DNA of 64,000 nucleotides from Cladophialophora immunda. Its lineage: Eukaryota; Ascomycota; Eurotiomycetes; Chaetothyriales; Herpotrichiellaceae. Of this stretch, positions 32,114 through 43,344 are shown in pieces. Made by a program: the position numbers and the translations under genes. The notes under the pieces were generated by a model. That model saw only the letters and a program-made list of their open reading frames with translations. It made no database searches and was not told where the DNA came from. Position 1 is the first letter of the stretch, and the number at the start of each line of letters is the position of its first letter. The stretch lies in the NCBI RefSeq assembly GCF_000835495.1, contig NW_015622545.1:2806777-2870776 (forward strand), in the 5' to 3' direction.

Positions 32114-32857
32114 TCATCCTAATAACCCCAGTCCATCTTCCTCAGAGACCAGGACTCGCACCTTCTTCAGATCCTGGGTCCACTTCCTCGTAACGTGCAG
32201 CCACATTTGCTTCTCGTCTGACCGCTTCTCCTCAACAAACTTCTCCAGGCTGGGCTTGGTCTGCCACTCTTCCCATCTTCGCCCATCTCTTACCAGCATC
32301 TCACACGTGAGGTGGGGATACTGTGCCCGTGCCGATGCAATAGCTTCCCTGTCTGCATTCATGCGGAATTCTTCCAGTTGACAAGGTGGACAAGGGTGGT
32401 CCTGGTGAGGTAGGAAGGTTGGCAAGCCCATGTAATGGGGCGTCGGGTAGTGCGAAGATGAGGTGCACGAGAAACGGAACCCCTTGGAGGAGAAGGATTG
32501 CGAGCGACTAAACTTGCGTCCCAACTCCCCACATTCTGATGGTTGGCAAGCCACGCCTGGCAAAGGCGCCGCAATTTTGGACGGGACTCGAGATATCGGA
32601 GAGGACGGCGGCGTGATGGACGAGCCCGAAGAGTTGGAATCTAAACTTCCAGTCGATGAAGAGGAGCATCCTCGTGGCGACAAGGGTCGAAGGTTCGAGC
32701 TCGATAGTCTGTTCTGACAGTTGTAGCATTTGTAGGGCTGCTGTGGGAGCTTCACTCCCGTCGTCTTGAGGAGAGGGCAGGGCGCCAATTTGCATGTCTC
32801 GAAACCCATCAGAATGCCGTGCCCACAACAGAACCGTAGCACATGAGCCTTGCACAT
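32114..32857 (-). CDS. Cys-rich fungal protein of unknown function (single exon, 247 aa)
   Basis: The N-terminus holds closely spaced Cys and His (C2, C10, C11, H13, then ETCKLAPCPLL and YKCYNCQNR). This suggests a zinc-binding knuckle, though it does not fit a RING or PHD spacing I can name. A Ser/Pro-rich disordered middle follows. The C-terminal part is helical and charged, with CPPCQLEEFRMNADREAIA, MLVRDGRRWEEWQTK and LEKFVEEKRSDEKQMWLHV. Short Cys-rich proteins with this CxxC-QLEEF arrangement are common hypothetical genes of ascomycetes. No signal peptide or membrane span is seen. The start is the ATG at 32857. Upstream open frame 32508-33017 lies in another frame and is a shadow. Confidence 0.72.
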   Translation of the reverse strand: MCKAHVLRFCCGHGILMGFETCKLAPCPLLKTTGVKLPQQPYKCYNCQNRLSSSNLRPLSPRGCSSSSTGSLDSNSSGSSITPPSSPISRVPSKIAAPLPGVACQPSECGELGRKFSRSQSFSSKGFRFSCTSSSHYPTPHYMGLPTFLPHQDHPCPPCQLEEFRMNADREAIASARAQYPHLTCEMLVRDGRRWEEWQTKPSLEKFVEEKRSDEKQMWLHVTRKWTQDLKKVRVLVSEEDGLGLLG

Positions 32858-35560
32858 CTTGAGAGTTGTCCCTTTCTAGAATACCAAGATCGAGGTCGTA
32901 AGGTGTTGGCTGAACGGTGTGTGGAGTGGAGATTTTCGGAGGAGAAAAAACGCGCAGCTGAAACGGCAAATGCGTCGAAGGCTCGAGGTCTATAGCGACA
33001 TTCTGAACAGGGGGCACGTGGACATCGAGATATCAGACAAACAGGTTTCGGCGTCTCTCGAGTAATGTGCTGGTTGTCCGGAAACTGGGGCGTCCTGAAC
33101 GCGGGGGAAGGGAAGCGTTGTGCTCTGTAACAGGCAAAGCAGGCGTCCGTCCAATGCCCCGACGGCGAATCGCAGGAGGATTGCTCGCGAGCTTTGGGCA
33201 GCAGCGTATGCAGGGCGGATTGTACGACCCGATGTAAGCGAGCTGTCAGGGCGTCATGAGACCTAGCGAGCGCAGAGGGTTGAGTGCCGTTGAGGCCTTA
33301 TAGAGAAGGAACCGAAGGTCCGTGTCGAAGGTGGTCGAGGTGGTCAGGTCGCGGAGACGAGAGGGTAATTAACCGTTGACCGAGAGTTTCAGAAGTCCCA
33401 CAGCAAGAGGCAGTGGCGAGCAATTAATACTATGCCGGTAACGGCCATGAACGAACGGCAGAGAGAGGATCCAGGTTGGGTTCGGGCGCCAACGAGGGGT
33501 CACTCTGGAAGTAAAAGGCGGGCGACGAATAACGAGGACGAATGCAATGGACGAGAGAAAGGAAAGGAAAGAGAGAATCAGGTTAACCGGGGGTAAAGTC
33601 GACTGACTAGGGGAGAAAGAAAAGACGAAAAGGCGAAGAGAGAAGCAACCACGCAAGACAATAACTGCATAAAACGGAGACGGGGCTGTGAAAGCAACGA
33701 ACCCTACGCTTCATCGGCCGGGATAGGGTCGATTGACGAAGAGAATAGTTTTTCGTTGGACGGATTGAGCGTGGTGGAGATGGCACCAATGGGTCGAGGG
33801 GGTCAAGGCGAGGGCAGTTTGTTAGGGTTGCGTGGTGGCAGCACGCCAACGCGGCTTTGCAGCAGCGCGCAGCGCGCAGTGGGAAAAAAGGTGGGATGGC
33901 AGTGGCATGGCGGTGGCATGGCACGATGCTCAGTGGGAGCCATGAGGAAGCCACTTGTCGATCGGCTTTCGCCCCTCGCGGGGGGTGGGATGTCGTCCCT
34001 TATTGGGGGGCTCCTTTGTTGAGCGCTTTAACTAGAGCCGCCTAGGGTAGCCCAATTCTTTTTCTCCCGCTTGGCCGCAACGGGCTTGGAGTTGGGTTGG
34101 ACCTCGCCCTCACCTGTCTCCCACTCTCACGCTCTCTCTTTCCTTTGATGGAAAAGACTTGACCCGCCCACCCATTGTCCTCTACCTTGTGGGTTTCTTT
34201 TTTAAATGTTCCATTCTCATGTCATCCTCGCAGGGCCTTCTGAACCCCCCTAGGCCGTATTCCCTATGCGGGGTGCCGCTTCAGGCCCGCAATGGTGATG
34301 CCTACCTGTGTACACTCTTTCCGCGATCGGTTGCGACTCTGAAGATGACGCCGGCACGGAAGAGAAAAACAAGAGAAGGGTTGCATTGACAAACGGCAAG
34401 ATGAAATCATGGCAGGATAGGGCAGGCTTCGCCCCGAAGGATGCAACAAGACGAACCACTGGGGTTTTTTGGCTTCGAAGGGTCTCGAAAAGCTCGGGCC
34501 ACATAAACAGCCGGCACGAGAACGTGGGCCCAGACTGGTCGCTGCTCGGGAATATCGAAGTGATGGGTGTGCTCCGAGATCATCCCAACTCGCCCAGAAA
34601 ACATATCCGGTCCGGTCGCAGTCCTCTGATACGGCTTCTTTCGGGTTTCCAGAAGGCGCGCTTCGCCGGTCAGATTCCTCCTCTAGAGCCCATGACTCGT
34701 CCAAGTCCCACCAGGGCAATCATTTCCGGCAAATTGCTGTTGCAATCAATGTTGTTCCATGCACGACGCACGTCAACATCGACCCCAGATACGCCATGCC
34801 TCCGTCCTCCACAATGAGCGCTCTCCATATCCGCGTCATTACCTGCTATCCGGCCTCTCCAAGAACTAAGTTGTGCCATGTTGGGCACTAGAAGTCGGAC
34901 GCAGACACGAAGAGGGGCACCATCCGAGGTAAGCTTGAGGGGCCTGCTTCGATGGCAGATGGTTGCCGCCGCCTGTGACGACGCACATCTCCCGACCAGC
35001 ACCACATGCTCTGTTATCGGGTGGATACCTGAGACAGTGAGACGTGCCGCCAGTCTCGTCCCTGACAGGTCCACAGAGGTACAGATCACAATGATAGCAT
35101 TGGCAGGATAGCATCACCAGCATAGGATGGATTCGTTCTCGTACCTTGTACTTACGCAAGCACTTCTTCACGGGCAGATACCGTGGGTCAGTGTCATCTC
35201 CGATAAGCATAAGGTCGGCGCTGCATCATCCAACATGTTTTGGGCCGTGTCTTTGCCCAAGAAGACCCTTCAGCCGGTACCGCGCTGAATGTGTGTCACG
35301 AGAAAAGCAAGCTTCTCCAGACAGGAATATTTTTGCTTGACGCACCTGCAAGGGAGACTGTTGCAAGAGCTAGGAATGAACCTTGAATTTGTCTAGCAAT
35401 ACCCGATCCCGAGCAGCCCTGTCAGTGATAGCTGCGTCTCGTCAATCGGCCACAAGGTGGATGAGGGCCCAGAACCAGTCTTGATAATCAAGAAGTTGAT
35501 TCGTGCACTATTACTTCACGCCAGACATCCCGCAAATTGGTACCGATTATACACTTGCAT
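32858..35560. other. Intergenic, 2.7 kb; no gene recognised
   Basis: It lies between the Cys-rich gene start (minus) and the GH16-like gene end (minus). Several frames of 80-170 codons on both strands (for example 34308-34817 and 34264-34719) overlap one another, have no domain and no splice partners, and are treated as chance. Purine-rich stretches occur near 33500-33900. Confidence 0.4.
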
Positions 35561-36645
35561 TCATCCAGAATCACCTGACTCGTTAGGCGCAGTGTCGTAG
35601 TACATGACGATTTTCTGAATCTTGAAGACATTTTCGCGATTCGGCGGTCCAGCTGCCCAACCTGTGGTGGCCGTCAGTCAGAGAAGATGTAATAGCATCC
35701 GAATACACTAGATACACACCTTTGTCACCGTTTGCCCAGTTGTTCCAGACCAATTGGCCTGGCACGTTCGGAATGTTGTTGGTGAAATTCTTCTGGCAGA
35801 CCCCGTCTATGTAAAAGGCTGTGAAGTCCGCGGTCCAGTCGATTCGATACTCATGGGTGTGCGCGGTGCAGTTAGAGGGAGCAGGCCCGCTTTCGCATGA
35901 TTTGTCCACTTTCGTTGGATCCAAGGCTTGATTCGTGTACCAAAGGGGTATTGGGTTATCGGGACCGTTGTTTGATAAGGATGCTGGATCGGTCACGTAT
36001 TCGATATCGCACTCCTGAGTGTCGCTCTTGTAGAAGAAAATCCCTGTCGTTCGTTAGGATACACAATCTCAGACAGGACAGTCGATGTGGAAACAGACCA
36101 TGGCAGGTGCCGGGTTCCGCGCTGAAGATGGCAGTAGTTCGAAAGCTCCCATACAGGATCTTCTCCTCCACGGTCGTTACCTCCGCACAGCTGACTGCGT
36201 AGCCAGTCTGCTTGGAGGGTTTCTGGCCTCCTGGAACTGCCAAACGGAGATATCCCTTTGAGCACCGAACGTTCGCCGGGTCAAATCGCTTATTGAAAGG
36301 AATATCGCCGGAATTCTTGCATCGAATAGTGTAGTTGCTCTTCGTGAGACCTTCGGGCAGCGAATGTCCTTCAAACGTGTACACAGCTCGGTTGCCAAAA
36401 CTGCCAACGCCTGGGACCAGCCATTTGTGACCGTCTGCTATGACCTCCTCGTGCCCTCCGGGATTCTCGACGCTTGAGGTTTGTGCCACCGAGGATGTAG
36501 TGATCGTGTTCTCTGGAAGGGGGATTAGTCAGAAGCGTCCCGTGCGGCCCAATAAACCCCGTTTGTGCTCACGAAAGGAAGTAGGTTGGAGCGGAAAGAT
36601 GGAGAACGTGGAAACGGGAATCTGCATGAAGGAGGGGCCCAGCAT
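35561..36645 (-). CDS. GH16-type glucanase/concanavalin-like protein (4 exons, 303 aa)
   Basis: The preferred exons are 36645-36573, 36512-36099, 36043-35720 and 35661-35561, totalling 912 nt in frame. The active-site strand reads ECDIE, with Glu173, Asp175 and Glu177 fitting the GH16 nucleophile/assistant/acid-base triad E-x-D-x-E; a Cys replaces the usual hydrophobic residue. Other GH16 features are GSFRTTAIFS, the carbohydrate-side HEYRIDWTADFTAFYIDGV, and WNNWANGDKGW near the end. It should hydrolyse or transfer beta-1,3/1,4-glucans, probably outside the cell. The first exon is uncertain. An alternative ATG at 36848 with a 233-bp intron also gives an open frame (MSSGAQAKG). The chosen exon leaves a 60-bp intron of normal size and a mildly hydrophobic N-terminus, but neither predicts a strong signal peptide. 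Confidence 0.8.
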
Positions 36646-37197
36646 CTTGGGAGCGAGCCCAATCTCAAAAATCTAATACTCGGGACATTTCTCATATAGG
36701 AGAATCTGTGACGCATAGATGCGTCACGACGCGATGTCTACTCACCTGCGGCTGGGTGATTCTCCTGCACCTTCTTTGTCCGACGTCTTCCACAGCAGCC
36801 AACCATCACGCTCACCCAGATTCCCTTGGCTTGCGCTCCTGAAGACATGACGACTCAGATATGGGTTAGGGGTGGGGGATAGAGATAGGGAATCTGCGAC
36901 AGTGTTAGCCCTTGTCAAAGCAGCCAAGCATGCTGAGTGTGCCTTTGCTCCGAGATGTCACTTACTTCAGAGAGCGGAATAGCAGTACTTGGAATACGAT
37001 CCGGAGGAATTAGACGATGTTGGCGGAAAGGTTGCAGGATACTGCTGGTAGGACGATCATGTTTGGACGCAGGATTGACGGGGAACTCTTTGAAATCGAC
37101 CGCGCCGTGCAGCCGCGACGAGGAGGCTGCACTTTCCAACCAGATTCCTAGGGATTGGGGAGGAGCGAGAGGACAGCACAAACTCGGATGGCTAACC
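36646..37197. other. Intergenic, 552 bp; promoter/5' leader of the GH16-like gene
   Basis: It contains the palindrome at 36708-36727. It also contains a well-formed possible leader intron on the minus strand (GTAAGT donor near 36966, GCTAAC branch, GCAG acceptor near 36892). A spliced 5' UTR is therefore likely if the upstream ATG region is transcribed. Confidence 0.4.
36708..36727. repeat. Perfect 9-bp palindrome GTGACGCAT-AG-ATGCGTCAC
   Basis: The arms at 36708-36716 and 36719-36727 are exact reverse complements with a 2-nt spacer. Each arm contains TGACGCA, close to bZIP (AP-1/CREB-like) half-sites. It sits 63-82 bp upstream of the preferred GH16-like start codon, or inside intron 1 of the alternative model. 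Confidence 0.75.
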
Positions 37198-38024
37198 TCA
37201 AAGTTTCCACTTGACCTCATACCCGAAGACGGTTCTGCGAAGTGCTTCGTCTCCAGGATCGTTTTCGAACATGACTTTATCCATGATTTGTTCCAATATC
37301 TTATTAACCACAAAGCCCTCAGCTCGAGCCAGCTCGAAGAAGTGGAGATCCTTGTCAAGCAACCAGGGACGATATGGCGTGAAAAACACCAGGGCGGCTG
37401 ACTCGTTCGTCCTTTTCAAACAGTCACGGACAGTGGCCAGCAGTTTCGCATGCTCGGAGTGGTTGAACAAAATGTCAGCCAGGATCAAAAGATCAAACCC
37501 ATCAACGTCCGGCAGGATATGCGATTTCAAAGGCTCGACCTGACCACCCCAGACGAAACCCTCCGTTACAATATTTGACTTGTCGAGTAGAGCTGAACAA
37601 TGCTCCACGTTGTAACGCAGGTTCGCAACCAAATCCTGATCTGGATAGTCTGTCACCACGACTCTCCGAGCCCCTAAGATCGCAGCCACTAGGCTGGGAA
37701 GGCCAGCACCAGCGCCCAGCTCCAAGACAGTCTTGTTCTGCACGAGCTCTTTGGTGTTCTGCTCGAGATATTTGGACATGACCTGACCCGCGTTCCAGAG
37801 CAGATGACCCTTGACGAGTGATTAGCAGAACGAAGGTATGTCCAGACGAATTGACCGATTCACACCCAAAGAGGACTATGGCCTACAAGTCGCAGCGTGA
37901 GACATTGGCCGTTTTGTAGAGTGTAGCTGGTGAAGGTGGGTGGCTTTTCGGGCTCGTAGAAATCGACAGGCTCTTGAAACATGTCAAGAGAGGTGGAGGG
38001 GTCCCCATCTTCGCCGTGCTCCAT
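37198..38024 (-). CDS. EFM7: EFM7/NNT1-type class I methyltransferase (2 exons, 256 aa)
   Basis: The exons are 38024-37866 and 37809-37198, in frame. The N-terminal signature FQEPVDFYEPEKPPTF and the YTLQNGQCLTLRLVGHSPLW stretch, spliced onto GHLLWNAG, are diagnostic of the Nnt1/EFM7 family. Motif I, LELGAGAG, is at 82-89. An acidic turn (TDYPD) follows motif II, and DLLILADILFNHSEH contains the post-motif II segment. In yeast, EFM7 methylates the N-terminal glycine and adjacent lysine of translation elongation factor eEF1A in the cytoplasm. The upstream frame extends past 38024 but only from GTG. Motifs are intact, so an active SAM-dependent protein methyltransferase is expected. Confidence 0.9.
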
Positions 38025-41000
38025 AACGTTCTCTGGTAGATATGACAGAAATGGTACGCAGCTAGTTAATGAGTAAAACACACGCCTACTCGTAAAAGGG
38101 GGCTGCCGCGAGGTCAATTTTTCTGCGAGAAGCCGCTTTGCACGTCTAATGGTCCGCCGTATTTCGCTATGTGGATTCTCCGCCACCGAAGATGGAATGC
38201 CGGGGTCGAGACTCGAGAGGTGTTGCTATTCCGCTAGCTAGTGCGCGAGTTTTACACGTCCACACCGTCGCCTTGCTGCTGCGAACTATCGGCAAAGGAT
38301 GCTCTCGGGCTTTTATGACTACAAATGGCTTCTTAAGGGGATCTCTAATGAGGCTCAACCACTGTAGAGAGGGTTCAGAGTTACTTTCTACACCTGGGAG
38401 ATACTCACATCTGTCGCCGTGTCACTGAACACCATATGTCGAAGGACCATCTTCACCGGTCCTTCGGACTCGCCGCTATTGGACTCTGGTATCAAGATGT
38501 GTCTTGATGATGCTTGATCCCGGGTAGCTCAAGTCCAGCACTTCCAACATCGTGTGACGGTCGTGCCACCGAGCGCTTCAAATTTCAGGATTGCAAGGTA
38601 CAAGCCTGCGTCTTCGTGGAGACCTAGCTGCCTAGAATCGCTTTCCGCGATCTCTTCAGTTCGAATTTCGCCTTGCTGACGTCGTCGGTCGTCGACACCA
38701 CGATAATCGTCCGTGTCCGTCCTTTCCCGAAGTCTCTTGGGTTCCATGACCGCCAATTTGGCTGTCTAAAGTGGTGTCAGATCGGCCTTCCTTGCGAAAG
38801 TAGCATCAGGAATGGATCAAGGAATATGGAGCCCTGGTTCCGGTTCAAGCCTGGTCTCTTGGACGTGTCTCTGCAAAGTACAGGTCGACGCCACCAGTTG
38901 CATTGGTGGGACTTCCTCTGCCAAGGTCTTCCGGAAGACTGCTTTCCCAAGTGTCTTCCATCCGAGCTATAATTCCATCTGCGACCTATTCGTCCTATAG
39001 ATCTTTGCTACGTGTGCTGGACAGATTCTTCACCCTTTGCTGGCCGTAATAACCCGGCCCGTAGAACGGACTCATGAGCTCCAACTTCGTGAACGCTTCG
39101 CAATGCAGTGTATACCAACCAGGTCGAGCAGACCCAGCCCTATGCCTCAGGAATCGCCCCCAGCTATTACTTGTTTCGGCCTCCGGTATGGTGCTGCAAA
39201 CGTGAAGTGCCAGCTCCGGCAATGCTTACTACCGGGAAGAAATGGACTACTTGCAATACCGATTTGATCGGTGCACCCTATGTCTTGACCAAGGTTCTTC
39301 GGTACGATGGGGCTAGGTCTTGGACTTCTCTCTTCCTCGGCTGTCTCAGGGACCATCTCAGCTCAGGGCCATGAGATATCCCTGTTACTGCCAGGTGCCT
39401 GCCTCTTTGCATATAGCCTATCAACACACGTGCGGCGGTCTGGAATGTGCATGCTGTGCAGGCATTTCCTACACCACGTGTCTTCCACCTGTCACGGCAA
39501 GGGGTGTGAGAGCTCGAAGCTGTGGGCGGTTCTTGCTGCTGGTGTTGGGTAAGAATCGGATGACAATGCATATCTCCGGACCAAGCCTGGCCACTAGGAT
39601 TGGGGGTTGACCGATGACGCTAAGATACCTCTGAGCAAGCGAGTATCTCACGGGAATTGGAGAAAAGCAAGAGGCATGCGAGATAGGTGGATAGTGTCCT
39701 GGATCACTAATGCAACAAGTGGCCCGAATTCTGCAGGACGATGATGTGATGAGAGATCCGGTTGCACGATACTGGGGGAAATTGGTGTGGTGGTGGCCTG
39801 ACTCAGGCCATTGACAGAAGCCCAGCAGTACCTCTTTTGTTTCTCTTTATCTCGCCGCCAAAGAAACTCCCAATTTGCGTGGGTAGAGTGGGGAGTGTTT
39901 CCACCTCATGCAGAGATTGACTTGTATTCTGTGGCTACCCCCGGGACAAGGTACGTGGCTCGGAGGACTCCCGTCGAAGGGGCGCGGAATGGCGCGCGAA
40001 GACCTGGGCTCGCTGGTACCTAGACGGTATGTTAATGTCATCAGTCGCCTCACCAGCTGAACCGATCGCTCTCCGGTGCAATGATGAAGCGGGAGGTGAG
40101 TTGGTTGTGCTCTGGGCCAGATGACCTCGGCAAATGCCTTCAAGACACCAGAGTGGATATTGATCGGTGCGGTGGATGTTATCATGGGGCGGCCACCAGG
40201 GCTGTAGGGTACTTTTCGTCACTAAAATGTTCGCTGGGTAGAGGAGGAAAGCTGGTCGGCAGATTGTCGGGCTCCGCTGGACGAACAGTGCGAGAGAGTG
40301 AGCGAGAGAGAGAGAGAGATTGTCTCTCAATCCCGCATCTGCCCGTCGCCTTGCAGCCGCCTGCGCTGCGATGCTGTGATCCCGTGATCCAGATGTTCCG
40401 ATGGCTGCTTCTCATTTGCCGCCTGCGCTGTATCCTCGCTGGTGTCGAAATTTACTTACCTCGCATTCTTCTTCACCTTTTCCCAATCTTCGACCATCTC
40501 TTCCCCTGATCTGAACCCCTTCATCTTCGATCTCGCATTGCAGGCTCTCCTCTTTTGTGTGGCCCGGCCCATTTCGTCGACCAGGCTCCCCCACAGATCA
40601 GCCCGGGAAACGTGCCCTCTATGTCATCCAATTGAAAGCGCCCCGCATCACTCCAGACTCTGCCAGGGCTCCCAAGGCCGGCCGACGTCCACCATCGTGT
40701 CTCTCCCCCACGAACTGGCTATTTTACCAGCCAACCGCGGCCTCGGTTGGCTTCGCCTTCGATTCCTTTGACTGTAAAGTACCGCCTTCGCCCCCCTTGG
40801 GTGGTCAGACAACCCCCCCCCAGCTGCCTCGACGGTCCGTTTCCGACACTCTCCAGAAAGCGCAAGGGAAAAAAACTTGGAGAAATCGTCCTTCGAGGTG
40901 CCTGGCTCTCGCTGATCTCTCCAAATTCCCAATTGACACCCGCACTAATCCTCTGGGCCCCCGGCTTTTCTTGCGCGAGGTCACTGTTACACTCACCTTG

Positions 41001-41254
41001 ACTCTTTTTTCTTGTTACGTACCTCGTGTTCCTCTCTGCGCCTGATTCCACTCTTCAGAGCACCGACCGCCAAATCCAACTCGCACCCTCCAGCGAACCG
41101 TCTTGCAGTTCCTATCGTTGCAACGCACCTCTAGCCGCGCGCTGTTTTCAGAAAAGAGGGAGATAATCTGAGTTGAGACAAAGCCGCCTTGTTCAGCGGC
41201 TACGTCTCTTTGAAACACACTCTTCCGCCCTGCGCCTACGGGTCAAGGGTCAAG
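38025..41254. other. Intergenic, 3.2 kb; divergent promoters and long pyrimidine-rich leader, no gene recognised
   Basis: It lies between EFM7 (minus) and the Gln/Pro-rich gene (plus). The 40,450-41,254 part is CT-rich and probably promoter and 5' UTR of the plus-strand gene, with several short upstream frames. A (GA)8 tract lies at 40304-40319. Open frames up to 162 codons (40557-41045) lack any domain. Confidence 0.4.
40304..40319. repeat. Microsatellite (GA)8
   Basis: Perfect GA dinucleotide run within a longer GA-rich stretch starting near 40290. Confidence 0.85.
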
Positions 41255-41839
41255 ATGAGCAGCCATCCGCGCCGGAGTGCCCGACTATCACCGCATTTAC
41301 AACAAGAGCAATTCCAGCAAAGGAGCAGTGGTCGTTCTCCCTCGACCTTTACGAACAGCTTTTCGCAGCCCTCGAGCGCCTCAACGAGTTCTCACCCGAG
41401 CCCCGTCAGTGACACTCTACAACCTCCCCCGCCGCCACCCACTCCTCAACAGCCGCAGCATCGCATTCAGATACAATCGCACTTCATGCCTCACCAACAG
41501 CAAGGACACTCGCATATTCACGCCCCGTTGCCTTCGCCTTCGGCTGCGCACATGGGTCCATTCTTCGGCGGGCACTACTCTCAGCCTAACACATATGCCT
41601 CCCAGCAAGTGCATCCTGGTTATCAAGGGCAACAGCCGTTTGGCGACCAACAACCCCAGGCGCGTCAACAAGAGCAACAGCACCATCTACATCCGCACAC
41701 GAACTCGATGTCCAAGGAGCACCCTGCATACCCGCAGACAATGGGCCCTGGGCAGTTGCCGCCTGATTTTCTGGCGGAGGCAGCAAAACGTGCACAGATG
41801 GCTTGTTTAATGCGAGACTTGGGCGATGTGTCACTTTAG
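41255..41839 (+). CDS. Gln/Pro/His-rich low-complexity protein with helical C-terminal tail (single exon, 194 aa); function unknown
   Basis: From the ATG at 41255 the protein is dominated by Gln, Pro, Ser and His: a six-proline run, PQQPQHR, QQQGHSH and QQEQQHHLHPH. It ends in an ordered-looking segment, PPDFLAEAAKRAQMACLMRD then LGDVSL. Such a tail after a disordered body suggests a short binding helix, as in transcriptional or RNA-associated adaptors, but I know no named family. The open frame begins further upstream at a TTG and is not used. A long pyrimidine-rich leader precedes it. It has no signal peptide or membrane span. The reading frame is convincing because two other frames are interrupted and the amino-acid bias is consistent across its full length. 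Confidence 0.7.
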   Translation: MSSHPRRSARLSPHLQQEQFQQRSSGRSPSTFTNSFSQPSSASTSSHPSPVSDTLQPPPPPPTPQQPQHRIQIQSHFMPHQQQGHSHIHAPLPSPSAAHMGPFFGGHYSQPNTYASQQVHPGYQGQQPFGDQQPQARQQEQQHHLHPHTNSMSKEHPAYPQTMGPGQLPPDFLAEAAKRAQMACLMRDLGDVSL

Positions 41840-43344
41840 AAGGGGCATTTCTACAGCGTCCTGCCACCGTCCATGCACTTTCCTCCCGCGACTCATTTTG
41901 TTTTATCAGATACGACTTCTCGCCACCAGATGGCTGCTCGGGTGAAAATGGGTTTACCGAGGACACTTTGACTTTGGCATGTGATTGACCACAACAACAC
42001 GATGTTCAGCACCCACTCTAACCATGCCACACAAAAGAACCTTTGTTCGGGAGACCACCTGGAATGCATCACTATGCAGCCGATGCTGCAACCGGCAACC
42101 ACCCCGTCTAATATTGTCACCTTCCCGATACAATGCGGAATAAGGACACTGAATTTCCCTTCCAGCTTCCGATGCAACGCACGCAACGAACTTGATCTTG
42201 TTACGTCAGTATCTCCACATTTACGACACTGCCATCTTACAAGCCACCTATTGACTCTGTTCGTTTCTCAACTCTCGCGATCAACTCTTATCTACACGAT
42301 CGGAATCGTTTTGTCTTCTCTTCTCTGGAGTTGTTGTTGTTCTCTTGGGCTGATACCCCCAGAACGTTTGTCGCCAATTTCTCGACGCAATCGCATGCGC
42401 CCACCGAGGGCATAATGGATAATCCACGGTCCGTTTGTGGGGACGGCTTCGTGTATGCTTCTTGACAATCATATCGAGGGACCAACCCTCTATCGGGGTC
42501 AAAGTAAAAAAGGCATAGAGGAGATACTTGTGGGCTCAGTGCTCTCTCTTACCTTGTGAAAGATTTTTGTTGTTGCTTTCCTGCTTTTATTTGTTAGATG
42601 AGCGAAGTGAAGAAATGCATTTGATGCGGTGAATTGGAGTTGACGAAGCATCAATGAACACCTGCTGGAGTACGTCCAAATTTTTGTCTTTGGGAAGTTT
42701 TTTTGGTACACTCGGAGGTCTAAGATCTATGGGCTATGGTGGGTAAGCCAGGGGCACAAACGGGGGGAGGGTGTTCATGATCTTGGAAAGTATAGATTCC
42801 CTTTCAAAGTCAACCCTATGCCAGGTGAGACTACTCTGCGCTTCTTGGGTCCTCGTTCAGACGAGATCAGAAATGGCGGAAAGAAGGCGGGATGGTTGAG
42901 GGCGGGTTTGGGAATGGGAATGGAAATTGGATTGAGAATGAAAAACGACTTTCCCCTTTTTCGTGCGAACCTCTCAATTCGTCTTTCGTCGATCAGTTCT
43001 GCCAACTCAGTATTCCTGTCTTTGCCTCTCCTCTCCTCTCCCGTCTCTGTTCTTACTGTGGCTAGCATCCGCTTAGCCCCCTTCCCCGTCTGTGTGTTTC
43101 ATCCGCGGTTGGGCTCTTTCTTGTTTGCTGTGCGAGTCTAGTCCCAGCTTCCAGGGCCAATCTCGAGGTACATACATACGTACGTACAAACATACCACCA
43201 CCGTCTGCAACGCCGCGCCTCTGCCCGAGAACAGACCCCATTCTTTTCTGTTTACTCGCGTAGTCGTCGTGGAGGGGGGTGGGGGCCACGGTGGGATTTC
43301 TTTCCTCCCTTCACCCCCTTTTCTTTGGCAAAAGCAAATATCCT
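41840..43344. other. Intergenic, 1.5 kb; convergent 3' flanks
   Basis: It lies between the Gln/Pro-rich gene end (plus) and the KTI12 end (minus). It contains an alternating CATA/CGTA run near 43170-43195 and an AT-rich stretch near 42540-42720, probably long 3' UTRs. No gene is recognised. Confidence 0.4.

Noticed and set aside
34264..34817. Opposed open frames of 151 and 169 codons
   Set aside because: Mutual antisense overlap, no domain and no splicing signals.
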